45,075 bases of DNA from Rhodospirillaceae bacterium (GTDB lineage Bacteria; Pseudomonadota; Alphaproteobacteria; Rhodospirillales; UBA2165), in the NCBI GenBank assembly GCA_018649725.1, contig JABIHH010000028.1, positions 1-45,075 of the forward strand, given 5' to 3'. The notes under the pieces were generated by a model that was given only the letters and a program-made list of their open reading frames with translations, was not told where the DNA came from and ran no database searches. The translations under genes were made by a program, and so were the position numbers. Positions 27,114 through 35,963 of this stretch are shown piece after piece (position 1 is the stretch's first letter; each line of letters starts with the position of its first letter).

Positions 27114-28028
27114 TCAACTCATATCTCGGTGATTTATTTGCGCCCGAAGTCCTTCTTTGTCAAACCACTTCGCAAGCTGTTCGGCAACGTAAACCGAGCG
27201 ATGTCGCCCACCGGTGCAGCCAAAAGCGATGGTTAGATAGCTTTTACCTTCGGCCTCAAAGCGCGGCATTAAAGGTGTCAGCATTTGGGTGAGATTGGCA
27301 AAGAAACCATCAAAGGCTTCATCGGCTTTTATATAAGTGCCAACCGCCTCATCCTTGCCGCTCATTTCCCTGAGCGCGCCTTCATAATGAGGATTGCGCA
27401 GAAATCTGACATCCAAGACAAGATCGGCTTCCCGGGGCAATCCCTTGCGATAGGAAAAAGAGGTCACGAAGACGGTGAGCTCCTGCTTGGCGTCCGAGCC
27501 GAACTGCGCCTGCAGAATTGTTTTAAGCTCACCCGGTCCAATGGCTGTTGTATCGACCACCATATCAGCGCGTTCGCGCAACGGCGTTACGAGTTTACGT
27601 TCCCGTTGAATACCGTCTGTCACCGGGCGGTCCATCGCGAGGGGGTGGCGGTGGCGGGTTTCTTCATAGCGGCGATGCAGAACTTCGTCATCACAATCTA
27701 CAAATAGAATTTGGGCGTTGATATTGTTGGCGGCGGTAATCTCATCAAAGTGGTTTAGAAAATCATCGACGGCAAAATCGCGGGTTCGAATATCAACGCC
27801 GAGGGCAACGGGTCGATCAAAACCGGGGGCTTCAAATTGCTGCGGCCCGCCGGTTAAAATGGCCTCCAACAAAGTCAGGGGGACATTATCGATGGCTTCA
27901 AAGTTCATATCCTCCAGCGCTTTGAGCGCCGAAGATTTCCCGGCACCCGACATGCCGGTCACAATCACTGCCTGGATATTGTCTGGGATATTATCTGGGT
28001 TACTATTTGGGATTTCATCAGAACTCAT
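27114..28028 (-). CDS. rapZ: RapZ-family nucleotide-binding protein
   Basis: This 304-aa P-loop protein is of the RapZ/YvcJ family. In E. coli it directs RNase E to the small RNA GlmZ and so controls glucosamine-6-phosphate synthase. The N-terminal ATPase has GMSGAGKS (25-32) and VDTTAIGPGELK. The C-terminal domain has FSYRKGLP, DVRFLRNPHY and IAFGCTGGRHRSVY. GlmZ is not known outside enterobacteria, so the target here is open. ATGA overlap couples it to hprK, tying it to the PTS genes. Confidence 0.94.
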   Translation of the reverse strand: MSSDEIPNSNPDNIPDNIQAVIVTGMSGAGKSSALKALEDMNFEAIDNVPLTLLEAILTGGPQQFEAPGFDRPVALGVDIRTRDFAVDDFLNHFDEITAANNINAQILFVDCDDEVLHRRYEETRHRHPLAMDRPVTDGIQRERKLVTPLRERADMVVDTTAIGPGELKTILQAQFGSDAKQELTVFVTSFSYRKGLPREADLVLDVRFLRNPHYEGALREMSGKDEAVGTYIKADEAFDGFFANLTQMLTPLMPRFEAEGKSYLTIAFGCTGGRHRSVYVAEQLAKWFDKEGLRAQINHRDMS

Positions 28029-28459
28029 TCTATTAAACTGGCCTTTCCGTCCTGAATGTGCAATGCCATTTTTATTTTCGCCGGTGCCGATATCTCAAAC
28101 GCATCAATGTCGATTACCGGAATGGTGATACCGTCGATCAACTCTTCTTTGACCTCGGGCAAGCGTTCAGTTTTATCTCGAGGTTTTAACTCGACAATGA
28201 GGGCAAGCGGCACGTCTTGGACGGCGCCAATATTTACCAGGCCAATGCCGCGCACCTCAATTAGGCCGCGAATTGTAACCGGTGCGGTGAGATGCAGCTT
28301 GCCATCGACAGTATCGAGCTCGACGCGATCATCGGCAATTAAGTCTGCCCCATCATCGATGAGGCGCAAGGCGAGATCGGATTTCCCGCTACCGGACGGG
28401 CCTCTGATCAAGACACCGATGCCATCCAGGGCGACGGCAGTTGCGTGGAGCTGCGTCAT
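28025..28459 (-). CDS. hprK: HPr kinase/phosphorylase, short form
   Basis: It phosphorylates HPr on Ser46 and can reverse this. At 144 aa it is only the C-terminal catalytic domain: the N-terminal domain of the roughly 310-aa Firmicutes enzyme is absent, as is normal in alphaproteobacteria. The P-loop is GPSGSGKSDLALRLI (20-34), VELDTV and the VEVRGIGLVNI signature (near 68-78) follow. It lies 10 bp after chvG and overlaps rapZ by four bases. Confidence 0.94.
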   Translation of the reverse strand: MTQLHATAVALDGIGVLIRGPSGSGKSDLALRLIDDGADLIADDRVELDTVDGKLHLTAPVTIRGLIEVRGIGLVNIGAVQDVPLALIVELKPRDKTERLPEVKEELIDGITIPVIDIDAFEISAPAKIKMALHIQDGKASLIE

Positions 28460-28469
28460 GTCCGAAAGG

Positions 28470-30098
28470 TTACTCCGTTTGGGGCAAACTCACAATAAAA
28501 CAGGCACCCAACACGTCCCCCGCCTCATCAACCAAGTTTTCCGCCCGGATCGAGCCGCCATGAGCCTCGACGATCTGCTGGGAAATGCTGAGGCCGAGGC
28601 CTGAATGAGTGCCGAATTTCTCGCTTTCGGGACGTTCCTGATAAAACCGATTGAAGATGCTCTCTTCCGTGCCGGGCGGCAATCCCGGCCCTTCATCTTC
28701 TACCGTGATAACCGCCTGGGTGTCATCAATGCGAACCCGCAAGGTGATAGACGCGTTGTCCGGGCTGAAACTGACAGCATTGCCGATGAGATTTCGGAAC
28801 ACCTGAACAATACGATCTTCTATCCCCGGCACGATCGGCTCGGCAGAATAGTCGCGAATGAGATTGAGCTTGATGCCATGCGCATCAAGTGTCACATCGT
28901 GCAGATCGACGAGCGTCTTAAACAACCCGTCGAGATTTACCGGCGCCATTTTGGCACGGGACAGCTCTGCATCCAGCCTGGAGGCATCCGAGATATCCGA
29001 AATCAGACGATCCAGGCGCTGAATATCATCCAATATAATAGCCATAAGTTTTTTCTGCTGCTCGGGGTCTTCGAGGCGCGCGACTGTCTCAACAGCACTC
29101 CTGAGAGAGGTCAGCGGATTCTTAATCTCATGGGCAACATCGGCGGCGAAGCGCTCGATCGCGTCCATTCGCTGCCACAGTGCTTCGGTCATATCATTTA
29201 GCATGGAGCCAAGTTCACCAATTTCATCCTTGCGGGCGATAAGATCCGGAACAGCATAATGCCGTGAGCTGCCTTTCCGAATTTCTTCAGTGGCGATCGC
29301 CAAACGCCTGAGGGGCCGGGCAATCGTGCTGGCAAGATAAATTGACAGCAACACCGTCACCAATAACGCAACGCCAAATACTTTTAGAATATCGAGGCGC
29401 ACTTGAAACACGGCTTCATCAATTTTACGCGAATCTTTGGTCAAAGTAAGTGCTGCCAGTACTTTCTTGTAGCGTTGAACCGGCACTGCAACACTTAAAC
29501 TCAATGTGCCATTTGGCTGCGAGCGTATCGCCCTTCCATGATCACCATTGAGCGCGATTTTTGTTGCCACTGATAAATCGGTCGAATGATTGGTATCGCC
29601 CAAAAGACGCCGCAGCAGGCTTTCAAAACGGTCTGACATTTGATCTGTAAATTCGCTGTCAGTTTTTGGCGGCGGCAAATTTTCGACCTGAACCGCCCGA
29701 CCTCGTCCGCCCAGTAATCGGCTATCAGTCAACACTTTGCCATCGGCCAAAATTAGCTGGGCAAAAGTTCCCGTGGTTAGTGACATGCGACGGACAATTT
29801 GGCGGGCACGCTCGGCGACCAATTTTTGTCTGGTGCCGCTATTGCCAACAGCAGCTTCACCAATTGCGGCGGCAAACAGTTCTGCTTGGATATTGAGTGC
29901 GGCGATTTCGTTATCGATCAGACCTTGGCGATATTGTCCGACATAGAGCAGGCCAACAACCAAGACCGCCATAGCCAATACATTGATTGCCAGGATCCGG
30001 CGCATGATGGGAGACATACCCTTCCGCCTGGAACCGGTTTTGTTGGATCCATCGGCCTCATCGGGTGTTTTAACCGCTATGTCTTCCCCCGTGTCCAA
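28470..30098 (-). CDS. chvG: sensor histidine kinase ChvG (ExoS type)
   Basis: This 542-aa membrane kinase pairs with ChvI to sense acid or envelope stress and control exopolysaccharide and carbon genes in rhizobia. Layout: cytoplasmic basic N-terminus, TM1 (about 34-54), periplasmic stimulus-sensing domain (about 55-236), TM2 (about 237-257), HAMP, HisKA with H323 in VAHEIKNPL, then HATPase with GNAVSFSP, EDEGPGLPPG and GLGLSISQ. The periplasmic inhibitor ExoR is not in the window. It lies 41 bp after chvI. Confidence 0.92.
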   Translation of the reverse strand: MDTGEDIAVKTPDEADGSNKTGSRRKGMSPIMRRILAINVLAMAVLVVGLLYVGQYRQGLIDNEIAALNIQAELFAAAIGEAAVGNSGTRQKLVAERARQIVRRMSLTTGTFAQLILADGKVLTDSRLLGGRGRAVQVENLPPPKTDSEFTDQMSDRFESLLRRLLGDTNHSTDLSVATKIALNGDHGRAIRSQPNGTLSLSVAVPVQRYKKVLAALTLTKDSRKIDEAVFQVRLDILKVFGVALLVTVLLSIYLASTIARPLRRLAIATEEIRKGSSRHYAVPDLIARKDEIGELGSMLNDMTEALWQRMDAIERFAADVAHEIKNPLTSLRSAVETVARLEDPEQQKKLMAIILDDIQRLDRLISDISDASRLDAELSRAKMAPVNLDGLFKTLVDLHDVTLDAHGIKLNLIRDYSAEPIVPGIEDRIVQVFRNLIGNAVSFSPDNASITLRVRIDDTQAVITVEDEGPGLPPGTEESIFNRFYQERPESEKFGTHSGLGLSISQQIVEAHGGSIRAENLVDEAGDVLGACFIVSLPQTE

Positions 30099-30139
30099 AA
30101 TCCCCTGTCGCCATCCTCTGATTATACTTATTGGCTTGG

Positions 30140-30856
30140 TCAGTTACTGGTAGGCGCGCTTTCCTGATAGCGATAGCCGACGCCATAGAGTGTTTCAATC
30201 TCGCTGAAATCATCATCAAGCGCTTTGAATTTTTTCCGCAGGCGTTTAACGTGACTGTCAATCGTCCGGTCATCGACATAAATATGTTCGCCGTAAGCCG
30301 CGTCAATCAGCTGATCACGGTTTTTAACATGACCGGGACGCGTAGCCAGTGATTTCAGCAATAAAAACTCTGTCACTGTTAAATTGACCGGAGCGCCTTT
30401 CCAACTGCATTGATGGCGGCTCGGGTCCATGATCAGATCACCACGGCGGATGACTTCTTCACTGGCGCCATCCGGCCCGCCGCCGGTATCCAACTCGCGC
30501 CGCCGCAAAAGGGCCCGAATACGCTCGATCAGCAGGCGTTGGGAAAAAGGCTTTTTGATATAATCGTCAGCGCCCATGCGGAGGCCCAAGACTTCATCAA
30601 TCTCATCATCCTTGGAGGTCAGAAAAATAACCGGCACACCACTTTTCTCGCGAATTTTGCCAAGCAGTTCCATACCATCCATTCTGGGCATCTTGATATC
30701 CAGCACGGCCAAATCGACGGGCTTTTGGTTGATGCCGCGCAGTGCGTCGGAGCCGTCGACATAGGTATCCACATTAAAACCTTCGGCCTCGAGCGCCATG
30801 GAAATAGAGGTTAGAATATTTCGATCATCGTCAACGAGAGCTATAGACTGAGACAC
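30140..30856 (-). CDS. chvI: response regulator ChvI (OmpR family)
   Basis: This 238-aa regulator has a receiver domain with the acidic pocket VDDD (8-11), phosphoacceptor D53 in VLDIKMP and the Lys in TSKDD. A winged-helix DNA-binding domain with [14 protein letters not shown] and GVGYRY near the end follows. It heads the chvI-chvG-hprK-rapZ-EIIA-HPr run. The divergent region (30857-30975) carries a TTGACA hexamer on the minus strand at 30929-30924, but with a poor -10 partner. Confidence 0.94.
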   Translation of the reverse strand: MSQSIALVDDDRNILTSISMALEAEGFNVDTYVDGSDALRGINQKPVDLAVLDIKMPRMDGMELLGKIREKSGVPVIFLTSKDDEIDEVLGLRMGADDYIKKPFSQRLLIERIRALLRRRELDTGGGPDGASEEVIRRGDLIMDPSRHQCSWKGAPVNLTVTEFLLLKSLATRPGHVKNRDQLIDAAYGEHIYVDDRTIDSHVKRLRKKFKALDDDFSEIETLYGVGYRYQESAPTSN

Positions 30857-30975
30857 ATATGCACCTATTCGTTATAATGTTAAACACAGGCTTGATTGCC
30901 AGGGTAATTTGAGTGGGCAATTGTGTCAAAAATATAGTTCAATTAAGGCAATTTAAAACAATAGGTATTCCCAGC

Positions 30976-31725
30976 ATGAGCGTTAAAAAAAGACCAAAAA
31001 TCCTATCCGCAGACCAAACGTCTAGGCACATTGTCCGGTCTGCCCGAAAAGCATTTTTAAACACCCTTGCCAATCCGAATGATGCAGCCCTTGCCGGTTG
31101 GCCATCGACCTCGATGGTGACGGCGGTTACCCATTGGGACGGCTCACCCGTTTTGATGTTATCCGATATCGCCTATCATGCGCAAAATATTCAAGCTGAT
31201 AATCGCTCTGCTTTGATGTTTGACGGCACAGCTGGACTTGCCAATCCGCAAGAAGGGCCTCGGGTCAGCGTTGTCGGCCGGCTCAAGAAAACCAACGACA
31301 AAAAATTGCATGCCCGCTTTCTCAATCGCCATCCGGGGGCTCGGCTTTATGCCGGGTTTGGCGACTTTAATTTCTACAAAATGACGGTCGAGAAATTTCA
31401 TTTTGTCGGCGGCTTTGCCCGCGCCGTCTGGATCAATAAACGCAAAGCCCTGCTTGCAAAATCTGATTGGTCCGAGATCGCCGACAATGAACAAGGCATT
31501 ATTGATCATATGAACGCCGATCATGGCGATGCGTTGCGACTTTACGGCACGAATCTATTAGGCAAACGCGGCAAGCATTGGCTGATGATCGGCATTGATC
31601 CAGAGGGCTGCGATTTAAAATGCGGCCAAAACATTCACCGCCTGAATTTCGATAAACTCAATACAACTTCTGCTGAAATCCGCAAAACTCTGGTAGATCT
31701 CGTCGCTCAGGCAAAGAAATCCTAA
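30976..31725 (+). CDS. HugZ-like / pyridoxamine-oxidase-fold protein with DUF2470
   Basis: This 249-aa protein has an N-terminal FMN-binding split-barrel domain (about 15-150) of the pyridoxamine 5'-phosphate oxidase-like group. A C-terminal DUF2470 domain follows with the IIDHMNADHGDAL motif (about 175-187), as in HugZ heme-degrading proteins. Whether it binds heme or flavin is not clear; no heme transport genes are near. ATG 30976 is chosen because the domain begins soon after it; an in-frame GTG at 30913 would add 21 residues with no family support. It is divergent from chvI. Confidence 0.8.
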   Translation: MSVKKRPKILSADQTSRHIVRSARKAFLNTLANPNDAALAGWPSTSMVTAVTHWDGSPVLMLSDIAYHAQNIQADNRSALMFDGTAGLANPQEGPRVSVVGRLKKTNDKKLHARFLNRHPGARLYAGFGDFNFYKMTVEKFHFVGGFARAVWINKRKALLAKSDWSEIADNEQGIIDHMNADHGDALRLYGTNLLGKRGKHWLMIGIDPEGCDLKCGQNIHRLNFDKLNTTSAEIRKTLVDLVAQAKKS

Positions 31726-31729
31726 CAGC

Positions 31730-31915
31730 CAAAAAAAATACTTCAAATTTTAGCTAATTTTTGATCAATTAAAAAATATTGCTTAACCCGATATTCATAC
31801 TATATATATTATGTTCAAGGTATAAAACAACACAATGTAGTAGTAAATTTATAAAACTATTCTTAACTATACTGTGCTCTATTTAGTTTTTTAGGTTTTA
31901 TAAGCGGGTTTAATT
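31730..31915. promoter_or_regulatory. AT-rich intergenic stretch with promoter-like boxes
   Basis: This stretch is far more AT-rich than its surroundings and holds no gene. A candidate plus-strand promoter is TTGCTT (31779-31784), 16 bp, TATATA (31801-31806). Several more TATA-like runs follow. It may drive the small membrane protein gene at 31916 and is a possible site for a nucleoid protein such as IHF. Confidence 0.4.
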
Positions 31916-32257
31916 ATGTCTGAACTTATAGTTACTTTTTCTTTTGTAAGTTTATTTGTTTCAATTGGCGTGCTGTGGTTTGTCGCTGAGATGACCCGCC
32001 GATTGATGACGTCCAATAAGAATTACATCGACGAACGATTCACCAATCTTCTGGCCGATATGCGAGAAATGGAAGCGAAACACAAGAAAATCGGCATCGC
32101 TTTTCAAGATCTTGCCGATGAGATGGAATCGGTGAAAATGTCGCAACAACATAGCGCCGGCAAAGAGCTTGCTATTACCGCCTCGCTGAAAGAGGTCGCC
32201 AAACAAATTAATTCTTTAGATTCAATGCGTAAAAAAGCAACCGGCACCGACGGTTAA
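31916..32257 (+). CDS. small single-pass membrane protein with coiled coil
   Basis: I do not recognise a family. The 113-aa protein begins with one hydrophobic segment (about 5-25, rich in Val, Phe and Ser), followed by a short basic motif TRRLM and then a long charged helical stretch (about 35-105) with heptad-like spacing and few prolines. It looks like a membrane-anchored coiled coil facing the cytoplasm. Base composition inside the gene is less AT-rich than its leader, and codon use looks native. No clear ribosome site precedes ATG 31916. It lies between the HugZ-like gene and pckG, on the same strand. Confidence 0.6.
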   Translation: MSELIVTFSFVSLFVSIGVLWFVAEMTRRLMTSNKNYIDERFTNLLADMREMEAKHKKIGIAFQDLADEMESVKMSQQHSAGKELAITASLKEVAKQINSLDSMRKKATGTDG

Positions 32258-32328
32258 GCCCAACCAACCGAGCCGATTTTTCTAGCAACGATCGCTCCAT
32301 AAAAAGCCCGAAAAAAAACTTTTAAATT

Positions 32329-32347
32329 TTGTTCGATTCCCGAACAA
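32329..32347. promoter_or_regulatory. inverted repeat upstream of PEP carboxykinase
   Basis: TTGTTCG (32329-32335) and CGAACAA (32341-32347) are perfect 7-bp arms around five bases, 100 bp before the PEPCK start. It abuts a candidate promoter at 32354-32382, so it is placed like an operator. A weak stem-loop role in the upstream transcript is also possible. Confidence 0.4.
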
Positions 32348-32353
32348 GATCGG

Positions 32354-32382
32354 TTGCACCCTGCAAATTCGAGGTCTAGAGT
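32354..32382 (+). promoter_or_regulatory. candidate promoter of PEP carboxykinase
   Basis: TTGCAC (32354-32359), a 17-bp spacer and TAGAGT (32377-32382) resemble a sigma-70-type promoter, about 65 bp before the start codon. The match is only partial. Confidence 0.3.
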
Positions 32383-32446
32383 TCCCCCTAAATACGATGA
32401 ATTACTATGCCAATTTAGAGTCTGAAAAAGGCTTAGGGAGCGTCAA

Positions 32447-34279
32447 ATGGCAACAGCTGAAACCAATCGAACCAACAATCATAAATTAGTCGCCTGGATC
32501 GATGAGATGGCGGGATTGACCAAGCCGGACAACATTGTCTGGTGTGATGGTTCGAAAGAAGAATATGACCGGCTCTGCGCCGAGATGGTTGAAGCTGGAA
32601 CTCTAACGCCGCTTAATCCTGAAAAACGCCCCGGCTCCTTTCTCGCGAATTCTGATCCCGACGATGTTGCCCGTGTTGAAGACCGCACATTTGTTTGCTC
32701 GACACTCGAAAAAGATGCCGGCCCGACCAACAACTGGACCGACCCGGTCGAAATGAAAGAGACCATGAACGGCCTGTTCGATGGCTCGATGGCTGGCCGT
32801 AATATGTATGTCATTCCGTTCAGTATGGGACCGCTCGGCTCCCACATCGCGCATATCGGCGTGCAATTGACCGATAGCCCCTATGTTGCAGCGAGCATGC
32901 GGGTGATGACCCGGATGGGACAAGCCGCCCTGGATGTGCTTGGCGATGAAGGAGAGTTCGTACCCTGCATGCACACCGTTGGCGCACCCTTGGCCGAAGG
33001 TGAGCAAGATGTGCCGTGGCCTAACAATAAAACCAAATATATCGTGCAGTATCCCGAAGAACGCTCGATCTGGTCCTATGGCAGTGGCTATGGCGGCAAT
33101 GCACTGTTGGGTAAAAAATGCTTCTCGTTGAGAATCGCTTCGGTCATGGCCCGCGATGAAGGCTGGCTCGCAGAACATATGCTGATCTTGGGCTTGGAAT
33201 CGCCCCAAGGTGAGAAGACTTATGTCGCCGCCGCTTTCCCAAGTGCCTGCGGTAAAACCAATCTCGCCATGTTGATCCCGCCGGAAGGCTTTGAGGGCTG
33301 GAAAGTACGGACAATTGGTGACGACATCGCCTGGATCAAACCGGGCGATGATGGCCGGCTTTATGCGATTAATCCTGAAGCTGGCTATTTTGGCGTTGTT
33401 CCCGGCACCTCGATGAAGACCAATCCAAGCGCCATGACCATGATGAAAAGCGACACCATCTTTACCAATGTTGCACTGACCGATGACGGCGACGTCTGGT
33501 GGGAGGGTCACGACGATCCCGCCCCGGATCACTTGATCGATTGGAAAGGTAATGACTGGACACCAGGAAGCGATGATCCAGCTGCCCACCCGAATGCGCG
33601 CTTCACCTGCGCAACCCATCAATGCCCGACGGCCGATCCGGCCTGGGATGATCCCGCAGGTGTACCGATCAGCGCGTTTATTTTTGGCGGTCGTCTCAGC
33701 CATACTTTCCCGCTGGTCTATCAATCGCTTGATTGGGAGCACGGTGTTTATATGGCGGCGACAATGGGCTCGGAGGCAACCGCCGCTGCCGTCAATCAAG
33801 CGGCCATTCGGCGCGATCCCATGGCGATGCTGCCGTTCTGCGGCTACAACATGGCGGATTACTGGTCCCATTGGTTGAAGCTTGGCAAGTCGCTCAAAAA
33901 CCCACCAAAGATTTTCCGCGTGAATTGGTTTCGTAAAGACAGCGATGGCGGTTTCGCCTGGCCGGGCTTTGGCGAAAACATGCGGGTGCTCAATTGGATT
34001 GTTGACCGGGTCAACGGCAAGGAAGAGGCGGCTGAAAGTCCGTTTGGATTTATGCCGAAATACCAGGACATCAACTGGGACGGCTTGGAAGATTTTGCTT
34101 CTGATACCTTCGAAGAAATTATGGACATCGACCGCGAAGCCGGCAAAAAGGAAGTCGAGGAGCTTAAAGGCTATTTCGAAACTTTCGAAGATCGCCTGCC
34201 AGCGGAAATGGAAAATCAGCGGCAGGCCTTCGGTCAACGCCTCGACGCAGCCCCTGAGGTTTGGCGCATCAACAGTTAG
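32447..34279 (+). CDS. pckG: phosphoenolpyruvate carboxykinase (GTP)
   Basis: It converts oxaloacetate and GTP to PEP, the entry step of gluconeogenesis. At 610 aa it belongs to the GTP-dependent family. The P-loop with the hyper-reactive cysteine is FPSACGKTN, the metal and guanine-loop segment GDDIAWIKP follows, and RVNWFRKD and the PFGFMP region mark the C-terminal domain. The ATP-dependent enzyme (PckA, about 530 aa), usual in rhizobia near chvI, is a different family. AGGGAG precedes ATG 32447. It lies 1.6 kb from chvI and 21 bp before the MetE-like gene. Confidence 0.96.
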   Translation: MATAETNRTNNHKLVAWIDEMAGLTKPDNIVWCDGSKEEYDRLCAEMVEAGTLTPLNPEKRPGSFLANSDPDDVARVEDRTFVCSTLEKDAGPTNNWTDPVEMKETMNGLFDGSMAGRNMYVIPFSMGPLGSHIAHIGVQLTDSPYVAASMRVMTRMGQAALDVLGDEGEFVPCMHTVGAPLAEGEQDVPWPNNKTKYIVQYPEERSIWSYGSGYGGNALLGKKCFSLRIASVMARDEGWLAEHMLILGLESPQGEKTYVAAAFPSACGKTNLAMLIPPEGFEGWKVRTIGDDIAWIKPGDDGRLYAINPEAGYFGVVPGTSMKTNPSAMTMMKSDTIFTNVALTDDGDVWWEGHDDPAPDHLIDWKGNDWTPGSDDPAAHPNARFTCATHQCPTADPAWDDPAGVPISAFIFGGRLSHTFPLVYQSLDWEHGVYMAATMGSEATAAAVNQAAIRRDPMAMLPFCGYNMADYWSHWLKLGKSLKNPPKIFRVNWFRKDSDGGFAWPGFGENMRVLNWIVDRVNGKEEAAESPFGFMPKYQDINWDGLEDFASDTFEEIMDIDREAGKKEVEELKGYFETFEDRLPAEMENQRQAFGQRLDAAPEVWRINS

Positions 34280-34300
34280 CTTTTTAAACGGAGAAAGCGC

Positions 34301-35326
34301 ATGGCACGCAAAGCCCATTTTGTTGGTAGCCTTGGTCTGGAAACCGCTGCAGCGGCGATGAGTTCGGTCGCTGAAATCCTCGGCCCCTGTTGCACGCGCA
34401 TTCCTGATGGCGAAACCGGCGAGCGAGGCTATTGGGTGCGCTGGCAAATTTCTACCTTTGAGAAATGCGACGATCTGGAACTTGAAATCGTCAGAGAAAC
34501 TGTCGAGGGCTATAAGGACAAATTGGAACGCCCGCTCTTTGCCATCAAAGCAGGTGTTGATCCAGCCAAGCTTGATCTCGGCGAGCTTGGCTACGCGGAT
34601 GAAGCGATCGAATCTTACGCTACCTTTGCGGCGTTGAAGGCAAGTGGCACGATAAACGCTGATGTGCGTTTTCAAGTTTCAATACCGACGCCGCTCGCCT
34701 TAATTCTCAGTTTTGTGTCCCCCGCTTCTCAACTCGCCCTTGAGCCTGCCATTGTGCAAGCCACCAAGCGAGATCTGAAAAAAATACAGGGTGCCATTCC
34801 CGCCGACCAGCTTGCCATCCAATTTGATGTCTGCATGGAGGTCCTCGGCTATGAGGGTGCGGTTAAATTGCCGTTCGAGGATGGCCTAAACCAATCGGTC
34901 AGACGAGTCGGCGAATTGGGCGATGAGATTGACGCCCGGGCGGAATTTGGGATCCATCTTTGTTACGGTGATCCGGGCCACAAACATGTGGTTGAGCCAA
35001 AAGATCTTGCCACTTCCGTTGCCTTTGCCAATGGCATCACCGATGCGACATCACGGCTCGTTAATTTTATGCATATGCCGGTGCCGAAAGAACGCTCGGA
35101 CGAAGCTTATTTCGAGCCGCTTAAAAATCTGGCGCTGGCGCCTGAGACAAATTTAGTGCTGGGCCTCGTTCATCACACGGGCGGCGTGGATGATAGTCAA
35201 ACTCGCATCGCAGCGGCTGAGAAATTTGTCAGCGAGTTTGATATTGCCACCGAATGCGGCTTCGGTCGACGCGATCCCGCGACCATCCCGGCGCTCCTCC
35301 AGATTCATCGAGATTTATGTGATTAG
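34301..35326 (+). CDS. MetE-like zinc-dependent TIM-barrel protein
   Basis: This 341-aa protein resembles one barrel of the UROD/MetE superfamily, the catalytic half of cobalamin-independent methionine synthase. It shows HFVGSLG at the start and IPDGETGER (34-42). H219-x-C221 is in GIHLCYGD and C319 in TECGFGRR, matching the zinc ligands His641, Cys643 and Cys726 of E. coli MetE. HMPVPKERSD and LGLVHHTGGVDD lie between. The N-terminal barrel of MetE is missing, so it is not a normal MetE. It could use another thiol or methyl donor. GGAGAAAG precedes the ATG, and 21 bp from pckG suggests cotranscription. Confidence 0.7.
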   Translation: MARKAHFVGSLGLETAAAAMSSVAEILGPCCTRIPDGETGERGYWVRWQISTFEKCDDLELEIVRETVEGYKDKLERPLFAIKAGVDPAKLDLGELGYADEAIESYATFAALKASGTINADVRFQVSIPTPLALILSFVSPASQLALEPAIVQATKRDLKKIQGAIPADQLAIQFDVCMEVLGYEGAVKLPFEDGLNQSVRRVGELGDEIDARAEFGIHLCYGDPGHKHVVEPKDLATSVAFANGITDATSRLVNFMHMPVPKERSDEAYFEPLKNLALAPETNLVLGLVHHTGGVDDSQTRIAAAEKFVSEFDIATECGFGRRDPATIPALLQIHRDLCD

Positions 35327-35958
35327 GTTGCTACCGCTTTGCGCGGCCGGGATTTTCGCCACTTCGCCCAATAGCGATAACCGAGCAGCACCAAAATAAT
35401 ACCAAGATAGATCGAGGGCCGGGTAAAATCCGCCCGGATCATCATGAAGAAATGAAACACGCCCAGCAGCACGATGGCATAAATCAGCATGTGCAACTTC
35501 TGCCAACGCTTGCCGCCAAGGCGCTTGATCATACCTTTGGTCGAAGTGATTGCGAGCGGCGTCAACAACGTAAAGGCAATGATACCGATGGTGATAAAAT
35601 TTCGCTTGGTCACATCTTTGATGAACTCGTCGAAATCTAGCTGCAGATTAAGTACGATGTAGGATGACAGATGCAGGCAGACATAGAAAAAAGCAAACAA
35701 GCCAATCATCCGGCGATAGCCAACCAGCTCGCCTTTTTTAAAAATTTCAGCCAGCGGCCGGACAGTGAGAGAAAGTACAATGAGAATCAATGCCCAATCG
35801 CCCAACTCGCGATCCAATTTCTGGATGGGGTCTGCCGTCATTAGTTTGGTGCCCAGCACGGTATCGGAATAAAGCGCATAAGCGAGCCATGCGAGCGGCA
35901 TTAAACACGCGGCAAAAACCAGCGGCTTAAATATTTTACGGGAAGACTTAATAGCCAT
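35323..35958 (-). CDS. msrQ: heme subunit MsrQ of methionine sulfoxide reductase
   Basis: This 211-aa inner-membrane heme protein passes electrons to MsrP for repair of oxidised periplasmic methionines. Five or more hydrophobic segments are visible (about 13-30, 52-66, 85-105, 117-137, 150-166 and 174-192), with histidines in transmembrane positions (for example YVCLHLSSY and LIYAIVLLGVFHF) fitting a ferric-reductase-like domain. The C-terminus is basic. It starts five bases after msrP and ends overlapping the convergent MetE-like gene by four bases. Confidence 0.93.
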   Translation of the reverse strand: MAIKSSRKIFKPLVFAACLMPLAWLAYALYSDTVLGTKLMTADPIQKLDRELGDWALILIVLSLTVRPLAEIFKKGELVGYRRMIGLFAFFYVCLHLSSYIVLNLQLDFDEFIKDVTKRNFITIGIIAFTLLTPLAITSTKGMIKRLGGKRWQKLHMLIYAIVLLGVFHFFMMIRADFTRPSIYLGIILVLLGYRYWAKWRKSRPRKAVAT

Positions 35959-35963
35959 ACTGA

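Noticed and set aside
32603..34675. A 690-codon open frame on the minus strand across the PEPCK gene and into the MetE-like gene
   Set aside because: It is the shadow of well-conserved plus-strand genes with all PEPCK motifs; it runs across two genes, has no ribosome site and shows no recognisable domain.
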